From assembly GCF_001592305.1 (NCBI RefSeq), contig NZ_BCWR01000022.1:38512-102511 (forward strand): a stretch of DNA of 64,000 nt, given 5' to 3'. A program made the position numbers and the translations under genes. Shown here in pieces: positions 45,773 to 54,008 of this stretch. This stretch comes from Hydrogenophaga taeniospiralis CCUG 15921 (GTDB taxonomy: Bacteria > Pseudomonadota > Gammaproteobacteria > Burkholderiales > Burkholderiaceae_C). The notes below the pieces were generated by a model. That model was not told the origin of the DNA. It did no database searches and saw only the letters and a list, made by a program, of their open reading frames with translations. Each line of letters opens with the position of its first letter. Position 1 is the first letter of the stretch.

Positions 45773-46536
45773 GCGGCCTCCTTCTCTTCCGGGTTGATAC
45801 CCAGATACGCCTGCTGCACCACCGGCGAAGCGATCACCGTGGCCGGGTCGCCGTCGGCCACCAGCTCGCCGTTGTGCAGCACGATGATGCGGTCCGAGAG
45901 TTCGCGCACCACGTCCATCTTGTGTTCGACCAGCAGGATGGTCTTGGTCTTGTCGGCCTTGAGCTGGCGGATCAGGTTCAGGATCACGGGCACCTCGTCC
46001 ACGCTCATGCCGGCGGTGGGTTCGTCGAACATGAACACCTGCGGCTCCAGCGCCATGAGGATGCCGACCTCCAGCTTGCGCTGGTCGCCGTGCGGCAGGC
46101 TGGCCGCCAGCGCGTCGCGCTTGTCCGCCAGCGCCACGGTCTCCAGCACCTCGTCGGCGCGCACCACCAGGTCCTTGCGGTCGCTCCAGATGCGCCAGAG
46201 GTTCAGGCCCGCGCCCGCCCTCGCCTGCACCGCCAGCCGCACGTTCTCGCGCACGGTCAGGTTGGGAAACAGGTTGGTGAGCTGGAACGCGCGGCCCAGC
46301 CCTGCCTGCGCGCGCGCCGGCGCCCCCAGCGCCGATACATCCACCCCGTTGAGGTGAACGCTGCCGGCGGAGGCCCGGATCTGGCCCGAGATGAGGTTGA
46401 AGTAGGTCGTCTTGCCCGCGCCGTTGGGGCCGACGATGGCGGTCAGCGTGCCGGGCTGGAAAGCGCAGGTCACGCGGTTGACCGCCACGTGGCCGCCGAA
46501 GCGGACGGTCAGGTCCTGGGTGGATAGCTGGCTCAT
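45769..46536 (-). CDS. livG: ABC transporter ATPase LivG
   Basis: A 255-residue ATPase of the LivG type: Walker A GPNGAGKTTYF, AFQLTNLFPNLTVREN, a LivG-like C-terminal NGELVADGDPATVIASPVV. The signature motif reads SLPHGDQRKLEV, the usual degenerate form of LivG. AAGGAG precedes the ATG. It is 25 bp downstream of the PHB depolymerase stop, which ties the two together. Confidence 0.93.
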   Translation of the reverse strand: MSQLSTQDLTVRFGGHVAVNRVTCAFQPGTLTAIVGPNGAGKTTYFNLISGQIRASAGSVHLNGVDVSALGAPARAQAGLGRAFQLTNLFPNLTVRENVRLAVQARAGAGLNLWRIWSDRKDLVVRADEVLETVALADKRDALAASLPHGDQRKLEVGILMALEPQVFMFDEPTAGMSVDEVPVILNLIRQLKADKTKTILLVEHKMDVVRELSDRIIVLHNGELVADGDPATVIASPVVQQAYLGINPEEKEAA

Positions 46537-46561
46537 GATCTCCTTGGGGTCGTCCGTTGCA

Positions 46562-48058
46562 TCAGGGGCAGGTGCCGATGACGTAATAGTTGCTGCCGGT
46601 CATCTTCAGCGTCCGGGTGATGAAGACATTCCACAGGCCCATGTTCTGGTGGGACCCGTTGGCGTAGGTGTAGCCGCCCAGTTGGTAGGCGCGGCCCGCC
46701 GTGGTGTGGGCGTAGTTGCTGGCCGTATAGCAGGTGGCGGGTGGCGGCGCGCTGCCCGTGGTGGTGCCCAGGGCCGCCGCGGACGCCGCGCCCTCCACGC
46801 CCTCTTCGTCCGCCGCGCGCACCGTCCAGCTGTACTGCGTGGCAGCGGCCAGGCCCGTGTCGGTGAAGCTGGTGGCCGTGACCGGCAGCGCGTTGGTCTT
46901 GTTGGCGTTGCGGTACACGTTGTAGCTGTCGGCGCCGCTCACGGCGCTCCAGCTGATCGTCATGGTGGTATCGGTCGGGTTGGACGCGACCACGCCGGTG
47001 GGCGCTGGCAGCGTCGGGGTGCCACCGCCGCCGCCCGAGGACACGCGGTCCACCATGGCCTTGATGGCGGCCATCTGCGTGCCGGCCTTCTGCGCGAAGT
47101 TGCCGCCGTACCAGCCGATCCAGTCCCAGCAGGCATTGGGATTGGCCAGCGAGCCGCTGGCCGCCGTGCTGCGGCTGGTGTTGTCGGTCTTCGTCTGGGG
47201 GAACAGCACGATGATGCTGTTGGTGTCGGCCCAGCGGCTGTAGCCCGTGTTCTTGATGAACTTGTCGCCGATCTTGTCGGTGCTCTGCTGGCAGCCGTGC
47301 AGCGCCACGTGCAGCTTGCACTGGCTGCCGCTGGCGCAGTTGGCCGGCACATAGGCCCAGCCCGTCGCGGCCATGCCGGGGTTGCTGACGAACTCGCCCT
47401 GGTTGAACTCGATGTAGTTGCCCGCCGCCGGTGCGTTGTTGCGCGGGTTCAGCGTGCCGTAGAACTTCTGCAGCACGGCCTTGGCACCGTCGTAGCCGCA
47501 GTTGCTGATGTAGGGCGAGGCGGCGCTGCCGCAGCCGTTGTTGCCCGTGCTGTCGAAATCGGTGGGAAAGGTGTGGGCTGTGCCGCCGCGCACCACGTGT
47601 TCCATGTTGGTCGCCGTCACGCCGTTGTTGGTGTACTGCGTCTTGAGCGCGTTGACGGGGTTCTGCCCCACCGTCGTGTCGCTGGTGCCGATGAACAGGT
47701 ACACCTTCTGGCCGGCAACGTTCGACTTGTTGTCGATCGCGCCGCTGGCGCTGTAGCTGTCGATGCGGTTCTGCATGTTGGCCAGCGCCGTGCTCGAAAT
47801 GCTGGCGTTGTACATGCAGGCCGTGTAATTGCTCAGGCCCGCGCACATGTAGGGGCCGGCCGCGAACACGCCCACGCCCTTGAACAGCGACGAATAGGCG
47901 ATGCCCAGCTGGTTGGCCATGAAGCCGCCCGAGGACAGGCCGGAGACCGTGGTCTGGCTGGTGTCCACGTTGTAGGCGGGCAAGTTGATGGCGGCCAGCG
48001 CCGTGCCAGAGGAAAGCGCCGCGATGGCGGCGAGCGCACGCATTGAATCGAACGTCAT
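46562..48058 (-). CDS. Extracellular polyhydroxybutyrate depolymerase
   Basis: A 498-residue secreted esterase that cuts poly(3-hydroxybutyrate). After a signal peptide (about 1-23) the lipase box GLSSG (residues 40-44, Ser42) is near the mature N-terminus and the oxyanion-type ALHGCQQ comes much later, the order known as catalytic domain type 2. A Gly-rich linker leads to a fibronectin III domain (about 350-440) and a C-terminal domain of about 55 residues (CYTASNYAHTTAGRAYQLGG), probably for substrate binding. GGAGA precedes the ATG at 48058. It sits between the Liv-type binding protein gene and livG, an unusual setting. Confidence 0.9.
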   Translation of the reverse strand: MTFDSMRALAAIAALSSGTALAAINLPAYNVDTSQTTVSGLSSGGFMANQLGIAYSSLFKGVGVFAAGPYMCAGLSNYTACMYNASISSTALANMQNRIDSYSASGAIDNKSNVAGQKVYLFIGTSDTTVGQNPVNALKTQYTNNGVTATNMEHVVRGGTAHTFPTDFDSTGNNGCGSAASPYISNCGYDGAKAVLQKFYGTLNPRNNAPAAGNYIEFNQGEFVSNPGMAATGWAYVPANCASGSQCKLHVALHGCQQSTDKIGDKFIKNTGYSRWADTNSIIVLFPQTKTDNTSRSTAASGSLANPNACWDWIGWYGGNFAQKAGTQMAAIKAMVDRVSSGGGGGTPTLPAPTGVVASNPTDTTMTISWSAVSGADSYNVYRNANKTNALPVTATSFTDTGLAAATQYSWTVRAADEEGVEGAASAAALGTTTGSAPPPATCYTASNYAHTTAGRAYQLGGYTYANGSHQNMGLWNVFITRTLKMTGSNYYVIGTCP

Positions 48059-48175
48059 GGGGTTGTCTCCTGGAGTGCTTTTTGGGCAAAACATCGCCGG
48101 CCCCCGTGTGTCCGGGGGTTCCTCACGGAACAAGCAGAAGTGGAAGGCAGCGAGTGCAGCACCCTTCCAGAAACA

Positions 48176-48252
48176 CGGCGGAACCGGCTCCGCCGGGCCG
48201 CTCGTGTTGTCCCTCTTCAGGGGGAAGCCGCGTCAGCGGCGCAGGGGGTAGC
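48176..48252. repeat. REP-like palindromic intergenic element
   Basis: A run of short palindromes (CGGCGGA/TCCGCCG, CCCTCTTCAGGGG, CCGCGTCAGCGG) between the binding-protein gene and the depolymerase gene. Similar GC-rich palindromic clusters are frequent between genes in Comamonadaceae (from memory). A separate perfect stem CAAGCGCT/AGCGCTTG spans the stop codon of the upstream gene at 48274-48292. Together they could stabilise the upstream mRNA and lower downstream expression. Confidence 0.55.
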
Positions 48253-48282
48253 GCCGAACAATGCGCAGGGGGTCAAGCGCTT

Positions 48283-49473
48283 TCAGCGCTTGTTCCTCAC
48301 CGGCACGTTCATGTCCGCCGGCTTGATCTCGCGCACCAGCTCGGGCACGCCCCAGGGGAAGGCCGGGTCCACCTTGATCTTGAAGTGGTACATGCTCTGC
48401 ATGGCCTGGTGGTCTTCCTGGCGGAAGGTCATCGTGCCCTTGGGCGTCTCGAAGCTCATGCCTTCCATGGTCTTGATCAGCGTGTCGGTCTTGGTGTCGC
48501 CGTTGGTCTTCTTGAGCGCCGTCACCACGGCCATCGCCGCGCTGAAGCCACCGGCGGTGAAGAAGTCGGGCGGGCTCTTGAACTGCTTGTAGTGGTCGGC
48601 CACCATGGCTTCGTTGACCGGGTTCTTCGGGATGCCGAAGTAGTAATACGTGGCGCCTTCCATGCCGGGGAAGTTCTTGTAGGCGGCCATGGCCGGCAGG
48701 ATGTTGCCGCCGGTGGCGATCTCGATGTTGTAGCGCTTGAGGTCGAGGTCGGCGATCTTGAACGGGTTGCCCGCGCCGGCCCAGATGATGAAGATGACCT
48801 TGCGGCCCGGCTGGTCCTTGAGTTTGTCGATCAGGCGCTGCGCACCGGCGGTGAAGTCGGTGGTGCTGGTCGGCAGGTATTCCTCGTGCACGATCTTGGC
48901 GGTCTTGACCGCGTCCTTGAAGGCCTTCACGCCGTCACGCCCGAACGCGTAGTCCTGCGCCAGGGTGGCGATGCTCACGCCGGCCTTGTCCAGCGCCACG
49001 GCGTTGGAGATCGCGTCCTGGCTGCTGTTGCGCCCGGTGCGGAAGATGTACTTGTTCCACTTGTCGCCGGTGATGGAGTCGGCCACGGCGGGCTCCACCA
49101 GCAGGATCTTCTTGTATTCCTCGGCCACCGGCAGCATGGCCAGCGCCACGCCGGAGCCGGTCGGGCCCACGGCGATGTCGGCCTTGTCATCGGCGAACGC
49201 GGCCGCCAGCTGGGCCTTGCCCACGTCGGGCTTGAACTGGCTGTCCTTCTCGATCACCACCAGCTTCTTGCCGCCCACCATCATCGTGCCGCCGGTGGCG
49301 TAGTTCAGACCCATCATCAGGCCGGTGTGGGTCTGCTTGGCGTAGGCTTCGAGCGGGCCGGTCTTGTCGTACACGTGGGCGATGCGGATCTCGCCCTTGT
49401 TCGACTGGGCAAAGCCCAAGGTGGCGGTGCAGGCGAGCGCGATGACCGCCAGACGGCGGGTGGTGTTGTGCAT
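48283..49473 (-). CDS. Liv-type ABC substrate-binding protein
   Basis: A 396-residue periplasmic binding protein (Peripla_BP_6). Signal peptide about 1-22 (ending GFAQ), then IRIAHVYDKTGPLEAYAKQT, as in LivK-like proteins that bind amino acids, amides or short acids. AGGAGA lies 8 bases before the ATG at 49473; the frame stays open to 49512, but the signal peptide and ribosome site fix the start. It is the first gene after the sigma-54 promoter and is presumably the most strongly expressed gene of the operon. Ligand unknown; the neighbouring depolymerase suggests hydroxyalkanoates. Confidence 0.9.
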   Translation of the reverse strand: MHNTTRRLAVIALACTATLGFAQSNKGEIRIAHVYDKTGPLEAYAKQTHTGLMMGLNYATGGTMMVGGKKLVVIEKDSQFKPDVGKAQLAAAFADDKADIAVGPTGSGVALAMLPVAEEYKKILLVEPAVADSITGDKWNKYIFRTGRNSSQDAISNAVALDKAGVSIATLAQDYAFGRDGVKAFKDAVKTAKIVHEEYLPTSTTDFTAGAQRLIDKLKDQPGRKVIFIIWAGAGNPFKIADLDLKRYNIEIATGGNILPAMAAYKNFPGMEGATYYYFGIPKNPVNEAMVADHYKQFKSPPDFFTAGGFSAAMAVVTALKKTNGDTKTDTLIKTMEGMSFETPKGTMTFRQEDHQAMQSMYHFKIKVDPAFPWGVPELVREIKPADMNVPVRNKR

Positions 49474-49526
49474 GTCTTGTCTCCTGGTTGGATGTGTCAC
49501 GGCGCGTGGCACCGTGTCTTTCGCAG

Positions 49527-49542
49527 TGCAGGGTCCGTGCCA
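49527..49542 (-). promoter_or_regulatory. Sigma-54 (-24/-12) promoter
   Basis: Minus-strand TGGCACGGACCCTGCA: GG and GC separated by exactly 10 bases, and the whole matches the TGGCACG-N4-TTGCA consensus except one base. Predicted start near 49517, about 44 nt before the binding-protein ATG. Confidence 0.85.
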
Positions 49543-49593
49543 GGGCAGACAGGCCTTGATTCACAAGGTATTTTTATCGATCCCTCTTGGCAT

Positions 49594-49664
49594 TGTCTGA
49601 ATTTCAGACAGTACCGACACGCCCGATGTGTCTGATTATTGGACAGTTGTCCGAATTTCAGACG
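49594..49664. promoter_or_regulatory. Three 17-bp palindromes, probable enhancer sites
   Basis: TGTCTGAATTTCAGACA (49594-49610) is a perfect palindrome; TGTCTGATTATTGGACA (49629-49645) and TGTCCGAATTTCAGACG (49648-49664) are close variants. They lie about 85, 120 and 140 bp upstream of the predicted sigma-54 start point, a normal distance for activator sites. The last two overlap the 3' end of the activator gene. Confidence 0.8.
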
Positions 49665-51126
49665 TCACTTCCATGGCCGCCAGCTTGTCGTAAAAGCTGG
49701 CCCGCGAGATGCCCAGCAGCCGGGCCGCGGCCGTGCGGTTGCCGCCGGTGCGGGCCAGGGCAAGCGCAATCGCCCGGCTCTCCAGCTCGGCGATCTGCTC
49801 GGGCAACGGCCGCAGATCCGTTTGGCCCGCCGGCGCGCCCGCGTCCCCCGGCGGCCAAGGCACGGCCGGCTCGATGCGGTCCAGCCCGGCCTCGCGCAGC
49901 ACCGGCTCCACCTGCGCAGCGTCAATGTGCGGCGAATCGCTGCGCAGGGCCAGCTGTTCCAGCACATTGCGCAGCTCTCGGATGTTGCCACGCCAGGCCT
50001 GGGCCGCCAGCAGGGCCTGGGCCGAGGCGCCGATTTCCAGCTGGGCGCCGCCGCCCCGCGCCGCGATGTCCTCGCACAGCGCCTCGATCAGCAGCGGGAT
50101 GTCGCCCTGGCGCTCGCGCAGCGGCGGCACCCGGATGGGCAGCACGTTGAGCCGGTAATACAGGTCTTCACGGAAGCTGCCCTCGCGCACCATCTGCTGC
50201 AGGTCGCGCGAGGTGGCCGCCACCACGCGCACGTCGAAGCGCACCAGCTTGTTCGAGCCCAGCGGCTCGATCTCGCCTTCCTGCAGCGCGCGCAGCAGCT
50301 TGACCTGCACCGTCATCGGCATGTCGCCCAGCTCATCCAGAAACAGCGTGCCGCCGTCGGCCAGTTTGAACTTGCCGTCGCGGCCCTTCTTGTCGGCCCC
50401 GGTGTAGGCGCCGGGCGCCACGCCGAAGAACTCGGCCTCCAGCAGCGTGTCGGGCACGGCCGCCATGTTCACGCTCACGAACGGCCGCCCCGCGCGCGGC
50501 GACGCGGCGTGGATGGCGTGGGCCAGCAGTTCCTTGCCGGTGCCGGTTTCGCCCAGCAGCAGCACCGGACTGCTGGAAGACGCCGCGCGCCGCGCCTGGC
50601 GCTTCACCTCCAGCGCGCCCGGGCTGGTGCCCACGAAGCTGGCGAAGGTGTATTTGGTGCGGCGCTGGCTGGCGAGCTCGCGCCGCGCGTCGTTCAGGTC
50701 CTGCTCCAGCCGCGCGAACTTGGCGATCAGCGGCTGCAGCGTGGTTTCGGGGTGGTCGAACAGCACGATGCCCAGCACGCCGATCACCTCGCCCGCGTCG
50801 TCGCGCAACGGGATGCGGCTGACCACGAACGTACCGGCCTTGTTGGTCAGCAGGTCGATCAGGATCGGCTTGCCGGTGGCCAGCACCTGGTGCATCTGCG
50901 TGTTCTGCACCACGCTGGAGACCGGGTGGCCCACGAAGTCTTCCTCGCGCTCGAAACCCAGCGCCGGCAGGAAGCGGCGGTACTGGTCGTTGATCCAGAC
51001 CACGCGCGCCTTGCGGTCCACCAGCATCATGCCCTCGCTGGCGGTGGCGAACAGGTCGAACATGGACCGCGCAGCCAGCTCCAGGATGCTCTGCGCGTCG
51101 CGGGGAAGTCGGTCGTCTCGGGTCAT
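49636..51126 (-). CDS. Sigma-54-dependent transcriptional activator (PAS-AAA-Fis)
   Basis: A 496-residue enhancer-binding protein. An N-terminal PAS-like domain (about 20-125; FATASEGMMLVDRKARVVWIND) senses an unknown signal, a short helix links to the AAA+ domain (about 165-400; Walker A GETGTGKE, the sigma-54 contact loop GAYTGA and Walker B GTLFLDELGDM), and a Fis-type helix-turn-helix ends it (GGNRTAAARLLGISRASFYD). GAYTGA, with Tyr for Phe, is a known active variant. Its binding sites are probably the palindromes beyond its own stop codon, so it most likely activates the binding protein-depolymerase-liv operon. Confidence 0.93.
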   Translation of the reverse strand: MTRDDRLPRDAQSILELAARSMFDLFATASEGMMLVDRKARVVWINDQYRRFLPALGFEREEDFVGHPVSSVVQNTQMHQVLATGKPILIDLLTNKAGTFVVSRIPLRDDAGEVIGVLGIVLFDHPETTLQPLIAKFARLEQDLNDARRELASQRRTKYTFASFVGTSPGALEVKRQARRAASSSSPVLLLGETGTGKELLAHAIHAASPRAGRPFVSVNMAAVPDTLLEAEFFGVAPGAYTGADKKGRDGKFKLADGGTLFLDELGDMPMTVQVKLLRALQEGEIEPLGSNKLVRFDVRVVAATSRDLQQMVREGSFREDLYYRLNVLPIRVPPLRERQGDIPLLIEALCEDIAARGGGAQLEIGASAQALLAAQAWRGNIRELRNVLEQLALRSDSPHIDAAQVEPVLREAGLDRIEPAVPWPPGDAGAPAGQTDLRPLPEQIAELESRAIALALARTGGNRTAAARLLGISRASFYDKLAAMEVTSEIRTTVQ

Positions 51127-51165
51127 GCGGCCATATTACGCGCAGCCCCGCGCGCGGTCCGCGCG

Positions 51166-51195
51166 CAGCCCAGCCCAGCCCAGCCCAGCCCAGCC
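51166..51195. repeat. Six tandem CAGCC repeats
   Basis: A perfect pentanucleotide tract of six units lies 40-69 bp upstream of the activator's start codon and directly after the stop of the HAD gene. Confidence 0.85.
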
Positions 51196-51196
51196 C

Positions 51197-51835
51197 TCAG
51201 CCTTCTGCCAGCAGTCCGAGCCCTTGCAGCTGCGCGCGCGCCTGCTGCGCCGATTCAAAGCGCACGCCGCGCCAGCCCTGCGCGGTCGCCACGTCGATGT
51301 TGCGCTGCATGTCGTCGAGGAACACCGGCACCTGGTCCTGCAGGCCCAGGCGCTGCACGGCGGTCTGGAAGATTGCCGGATCGGGTTTGACCTGGCGCAC
51401 GCGCGCGGAGAACACGCCGTCGTCGAACCAGTCGAAGAAGGCATGGTTGCGCTCGATCCACTCGGCCAGGCCGGTGGGCATGTTGGAGAGATAGACCAGA
51501 CGGTGCCCCTGCTCCCGCAGCTCGCGCATCAGCTCCACGGTGTCGGTCTTGACCGTCATGTGGGGTGGCAGGGCCTCGATCAAGGCACGCAGTTCCTGCT
51601 CGGGCAGCCCGGTGCGCCGTGCGATGCGCTCGGCCAGCCCATCGGGCCCGATGTGGCCGAGATCGAACTGCGTCCAGTCACCGTTCAGGTCCAGCGTCTG
51701 GAAGATGCGCGCGCTCAGGCGCTGCACCGACGCCTTGTCGGGAGCGTGTTGCGGCAGCACCTGCTGCAGCAACACCGTGGGCTGCCAGTTGAACACCACC
51801 CCCCCCAGATCGAACACCACCACCGATTTCGTCAT
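51197..51835 (-). CDS. HAD-superfamily phosphatase, YihX-like
   Basis: A 212-residue HAD hydrolase. Motif I is VVFDLGGVVFNW, where the usual second Asp is Gly, as in the YihX (glucose-1-phosphate phosphatase) group; motif II is VYLSNMP, motif III lysine in VRQVKPDPAIF and motif IV VFLDDMQRNI. A cap of four helices lies between motifs I and II. It stands alone between the PhnD-type gene and the sigma-54 activator, all on the minus strand. Sugar phosphatase is a guess from the subgroup. Confidence 0.85.
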   Translation of the reverse strand: MTKSVVVFDLGGVVFNWQPTVLLQQVLPQHAPDKASVQRLSARIFQTLDLNGDWTQFDLGHIGPDGLAERIARRTGLPEQELRALIEALPPHMTVKTDTVELMRELREQGHRLVYLSNMPTGLAEWIERNHAFFDWFDDGVFSARVRQVKPDPAIFQTAVQRLGLQDQVPVFLDDMQRNIDVATAQGWRGVRFESAQQARAQLQGLGLLAEG

Positions 51836-51913
51836 CGAACATCCTCATCGTTGAAAAAACAAACACCACACCTCATACCCGCTTTTCATGCCACCGGAGC
51901 GGGGCATTGGGCC

Positions 51914-52918
51914 TCATGCCCCCAGCTTCAGACGCAACTCCAGGCGCGATCCGCGCTTGATCACCGCCTCGATCCGACGGGCCCGCTCCTGCGCGCTCAG
52001 CGACTTGTCGTGGTTGATCGCCTGGCGGGCCTTGAACATCTCCAGGTCGGCAATGGGCACCAGTTGCCGATTGCTCGACGCGCGAAACCGGGAAAGGCCG
52101 TTGACCCTTTCGAGAATCTGTTTCTCTTCGAGGCGGGTCGCACCGAACCCGACCACAAAGCTGCCGATCTTTCGCCGCACATCCGGTGGCAGGCCCGTCC
52201 GCCACAACAGGGGGGACTGCGGAATCAGGGGCGACTCCCACACCACCTTGATCCGGGTGGCCAGTTCGGGAAAATCTCGCGCGAAAAAGGCCACCTCCTC
52301 GTTGTTGGCGGTGGCCACATCCACCGCGCCGGTGGCCACCTTCTTCAGATTGTCCTGGTGGCTGCCCGATTCGTGGTGCTGAAAGATGGATTTCGCCTCG
52401 TTGATCCCGTTCTTCTGGAAGGCGAAGTACAGCGGCACCAGGTGCCCCGACGTGCTCTTGGCCTCGCCATCGCTGAACCGCAGATGCCTGGCCTGCGCGA
52501 GCACATCGCCCAGATCGTTGATCGAAGCCGCCTGCCGCCCAACGACCATCTGCGACTGGTAGCCCAGCCCCCCGTCGCGGGTCACCATCTGGGCAAAGAC
52601 CGCCCCGGCCCCGGCTTCCACCACCTCCAGCGCCGGCACGTTGCCCATCCATCCAACATCGACTTCATGGGCCATGAAAGCCCGGACCATGTGTTCCTGG
52701 GTCTCGAACACCTGGAGCTCGATGGCCTGCCCCACCGCCGCCCCCAGCCGCTCGACAAACGGCCACCAGTTGTCGCGGGTCTGCTCCACCGCCCGGGGCG
52801 AGATCACGCCAAACACCAAGCCAGCGCTGCGGGCCTGGACGGCGCTCAAGCCGGCCAGCCACGGGAGGGTGCCCAGCACGGCCGACCGGAGACAGCCTCG
52901 ACGCGTCAAAGATGCCAT
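51914..52918 (-). CDS. PhnD-type phosphate/phosphonate binding protein
   Basis: A 334-residue binding protein of the phosphate/phosphite/phosphonate family (TIGR01098-like). A twin-Arg-like N-terminus (SLTRRGCLRSAVLG) leads a signal peptide ending near AVQA; the phosphonate-pocket motif STSGHLVP is present, and VDVGWMGNVPALEV matches the family's AWLGPLAY-like region. The ATG at 52918 is 13 bp after the ATPase stop. Such proteins sometimes act as sensors with kinases rather than as transport subunits, which fits a binding protein placed last in an operon that already has one. Confidence 0.85.
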   Translation of the reverse strand: MASLTRRGCLRSAVLGTLPWLAGLSAVQARSAGLVFGVISPRAVEQTRDNWWPFVERLGAAVGQAIELQVFETQEHMVRAFMAHEVDVGWMGNVPALEVVEAGAGAVFAQMVTRDGGLGYQSQMVVGRQAASINDLGDVLAQARHLRFSDGEAKSTSGHLVPLYFAFQKNGINEAKSIFQHHESGSHQDNLKKVATGAVDVATANNEEVAFFARDFPELATRIKVVWESPLIPQSPLLWRTGLPPDVRRKIGSFVVGFGATRLEEKQILERVNGLSRFRASSNRQLVPIADLEMFKARQAINHDKSLSAQERARRIEAVIKRGSRLELRLKLGA

Positions 52919-52931
52919 GAAGTCGATCCCG

Positions 52932-53987
52932 TCAGGCCGCCACCACGGACACGCCCCGGGCCGGCGGGCTGAGCGACACCGCGTCGCCGATCTGCCATGT
53001 GCGTTCCACATCGGGCGAGATGACGAAGATCGCACCCAGGTCGGTGTGCACGGTCAGCTCGTAGAAGCTGCCCAGGTAGGCCAGCTTGGACACCACCCCA
53101 TCGACGGCGCCCGCCAACCCGGCCGGGCTCACGGTCCAGGCCTCGGGCCGGATCGCGGCCTTGATGGCCCCGGGCCGCACCGCGTGCAGGGCCCCGAGCT
53201 TCAATGGCCCCACCTGCACCGTGCCGTCGTCCAGCGCCTGGCCCGGGAACAGCATGGCCTCGCCCATGAAACCCGCCACGAACTCGCTCACCGGCCGCTC
53301 GTACAGGTCGGCCGGGCTGCCGGCCTGCGCGATCACGCCGTGGTCCATCACGATGATCTGATCGCTGACCGCCAGGGCTTCGCTCTGGTCGTGGGTCACG
53401 TAGGCCACGGTCAGGCCCAGGCGCTGCTGCAGGCTGCGGATCTCCTCGCGCATGCTGCGGCGCAGGCGCGCGTCCAGGTTGGACAGCGGCTCGTCGAACA
53501 ACAGCACGGCCGGCTCGATCACCAGCGCACGCGCCAGCGCCACGCGTTGCTGCTGGCCGCCCGAGAGTTCGCTGGGCAGGCGCTGATCCATGCCGACCAG
53601 GCCCACGGTGGCGAGCGCGGCGCGCGCACGCTCGGCCGTCTCGGTGGCCGACACCCCGCTCACGCTCAGGCCGTAGCTCACGTTCTGCAGCACGCTCATG
53701 TGCGGGAACAGCGCATAGCTCTGGAACACCATGCTCACGTTGCGTTCGTTCGGGCCGAGCGAGGTCACGTCCTGGCCGTTGATGAGGATCTGCCCGCCGC
53801 TGGGCGTTTCCAACCCGGCGATCATGCGCAGCGTGGTGGTCTTGCCGCAGCCCGAGGGACCGAGGATGGTGGTCAGGCCGCCCTTGGGCACCACGAAGTC
53901 GATGCCTTTGACGATCAGCGGGGACGAGGGGCCACCGTAGCGTTTGGTGACCTGGCGGAATTCGATGCCGGCGGTTGGTTTGCTCAT
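52932..53987 (-). CDS. ABC transporter ATPase, FbpC/PhnT-like (first of two)
   Basis: A 351-residue ATPase: Walker A GPSGCGKTTTL, signature ELSGGQQQRVALARAL, Walker B LLFDEPLSNLDARLR, H-loop VTHDQ, and a C-terminal TOBE-like domain (about 265-345; AIRPEAWTV). The group serves ferric iron, 2-aminoethylphosphonate, spermidine or similar importers. AGGAGT precedes the ATG. It is 21 bp after the fused permease gene. A second, similar ATPase is encoded at 57415-58494. Confidence 0.92.
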   Translation of the reverse strand: MSKPTAGIEFRQVTKRYGGPSSPLIVKGIDFVVPKGGLTTILGPSGCGKTTTLRMIAGLETPSGGQILINGQDVTSLGPNERNVSMVFQSYALFPHMSVLQNVSYGLSVSGVSATETAERARAALATVGLVGMDQRLPSELSGGQQQRVALARALVIEPAVLLFDEPLSNLDARLRRSMREEIRSLQQRLGLTVAYVTHDQSEALAVSDQIIVMDHGVIAQAGSPADLYERPVSEFVAGFMGEAMLFPGQALDDGTVQVGPLKLGALHAVRPGAIKAAIRPEAWTVSPAGLAGAVDGVVSKLAYLGSFYELTVHTDLGAIFVISPDVERTWQIGDAVSLSPPARGVSVVAA

Positions 53988-54008
53988 GAAGGACTCCTGA
54001 AGAAGGGA

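Noticed and set aside
49636..51126. Sigma-54 activator as non-functional because of GAYTGA
   Set aside because: Tyr at this position is a known active variant; all other AAA+ and Fis motifs are intact.
51166..51195. Repeat tract as a CRISPR array
   Set aside because: Units are 5 bp with no spacers.
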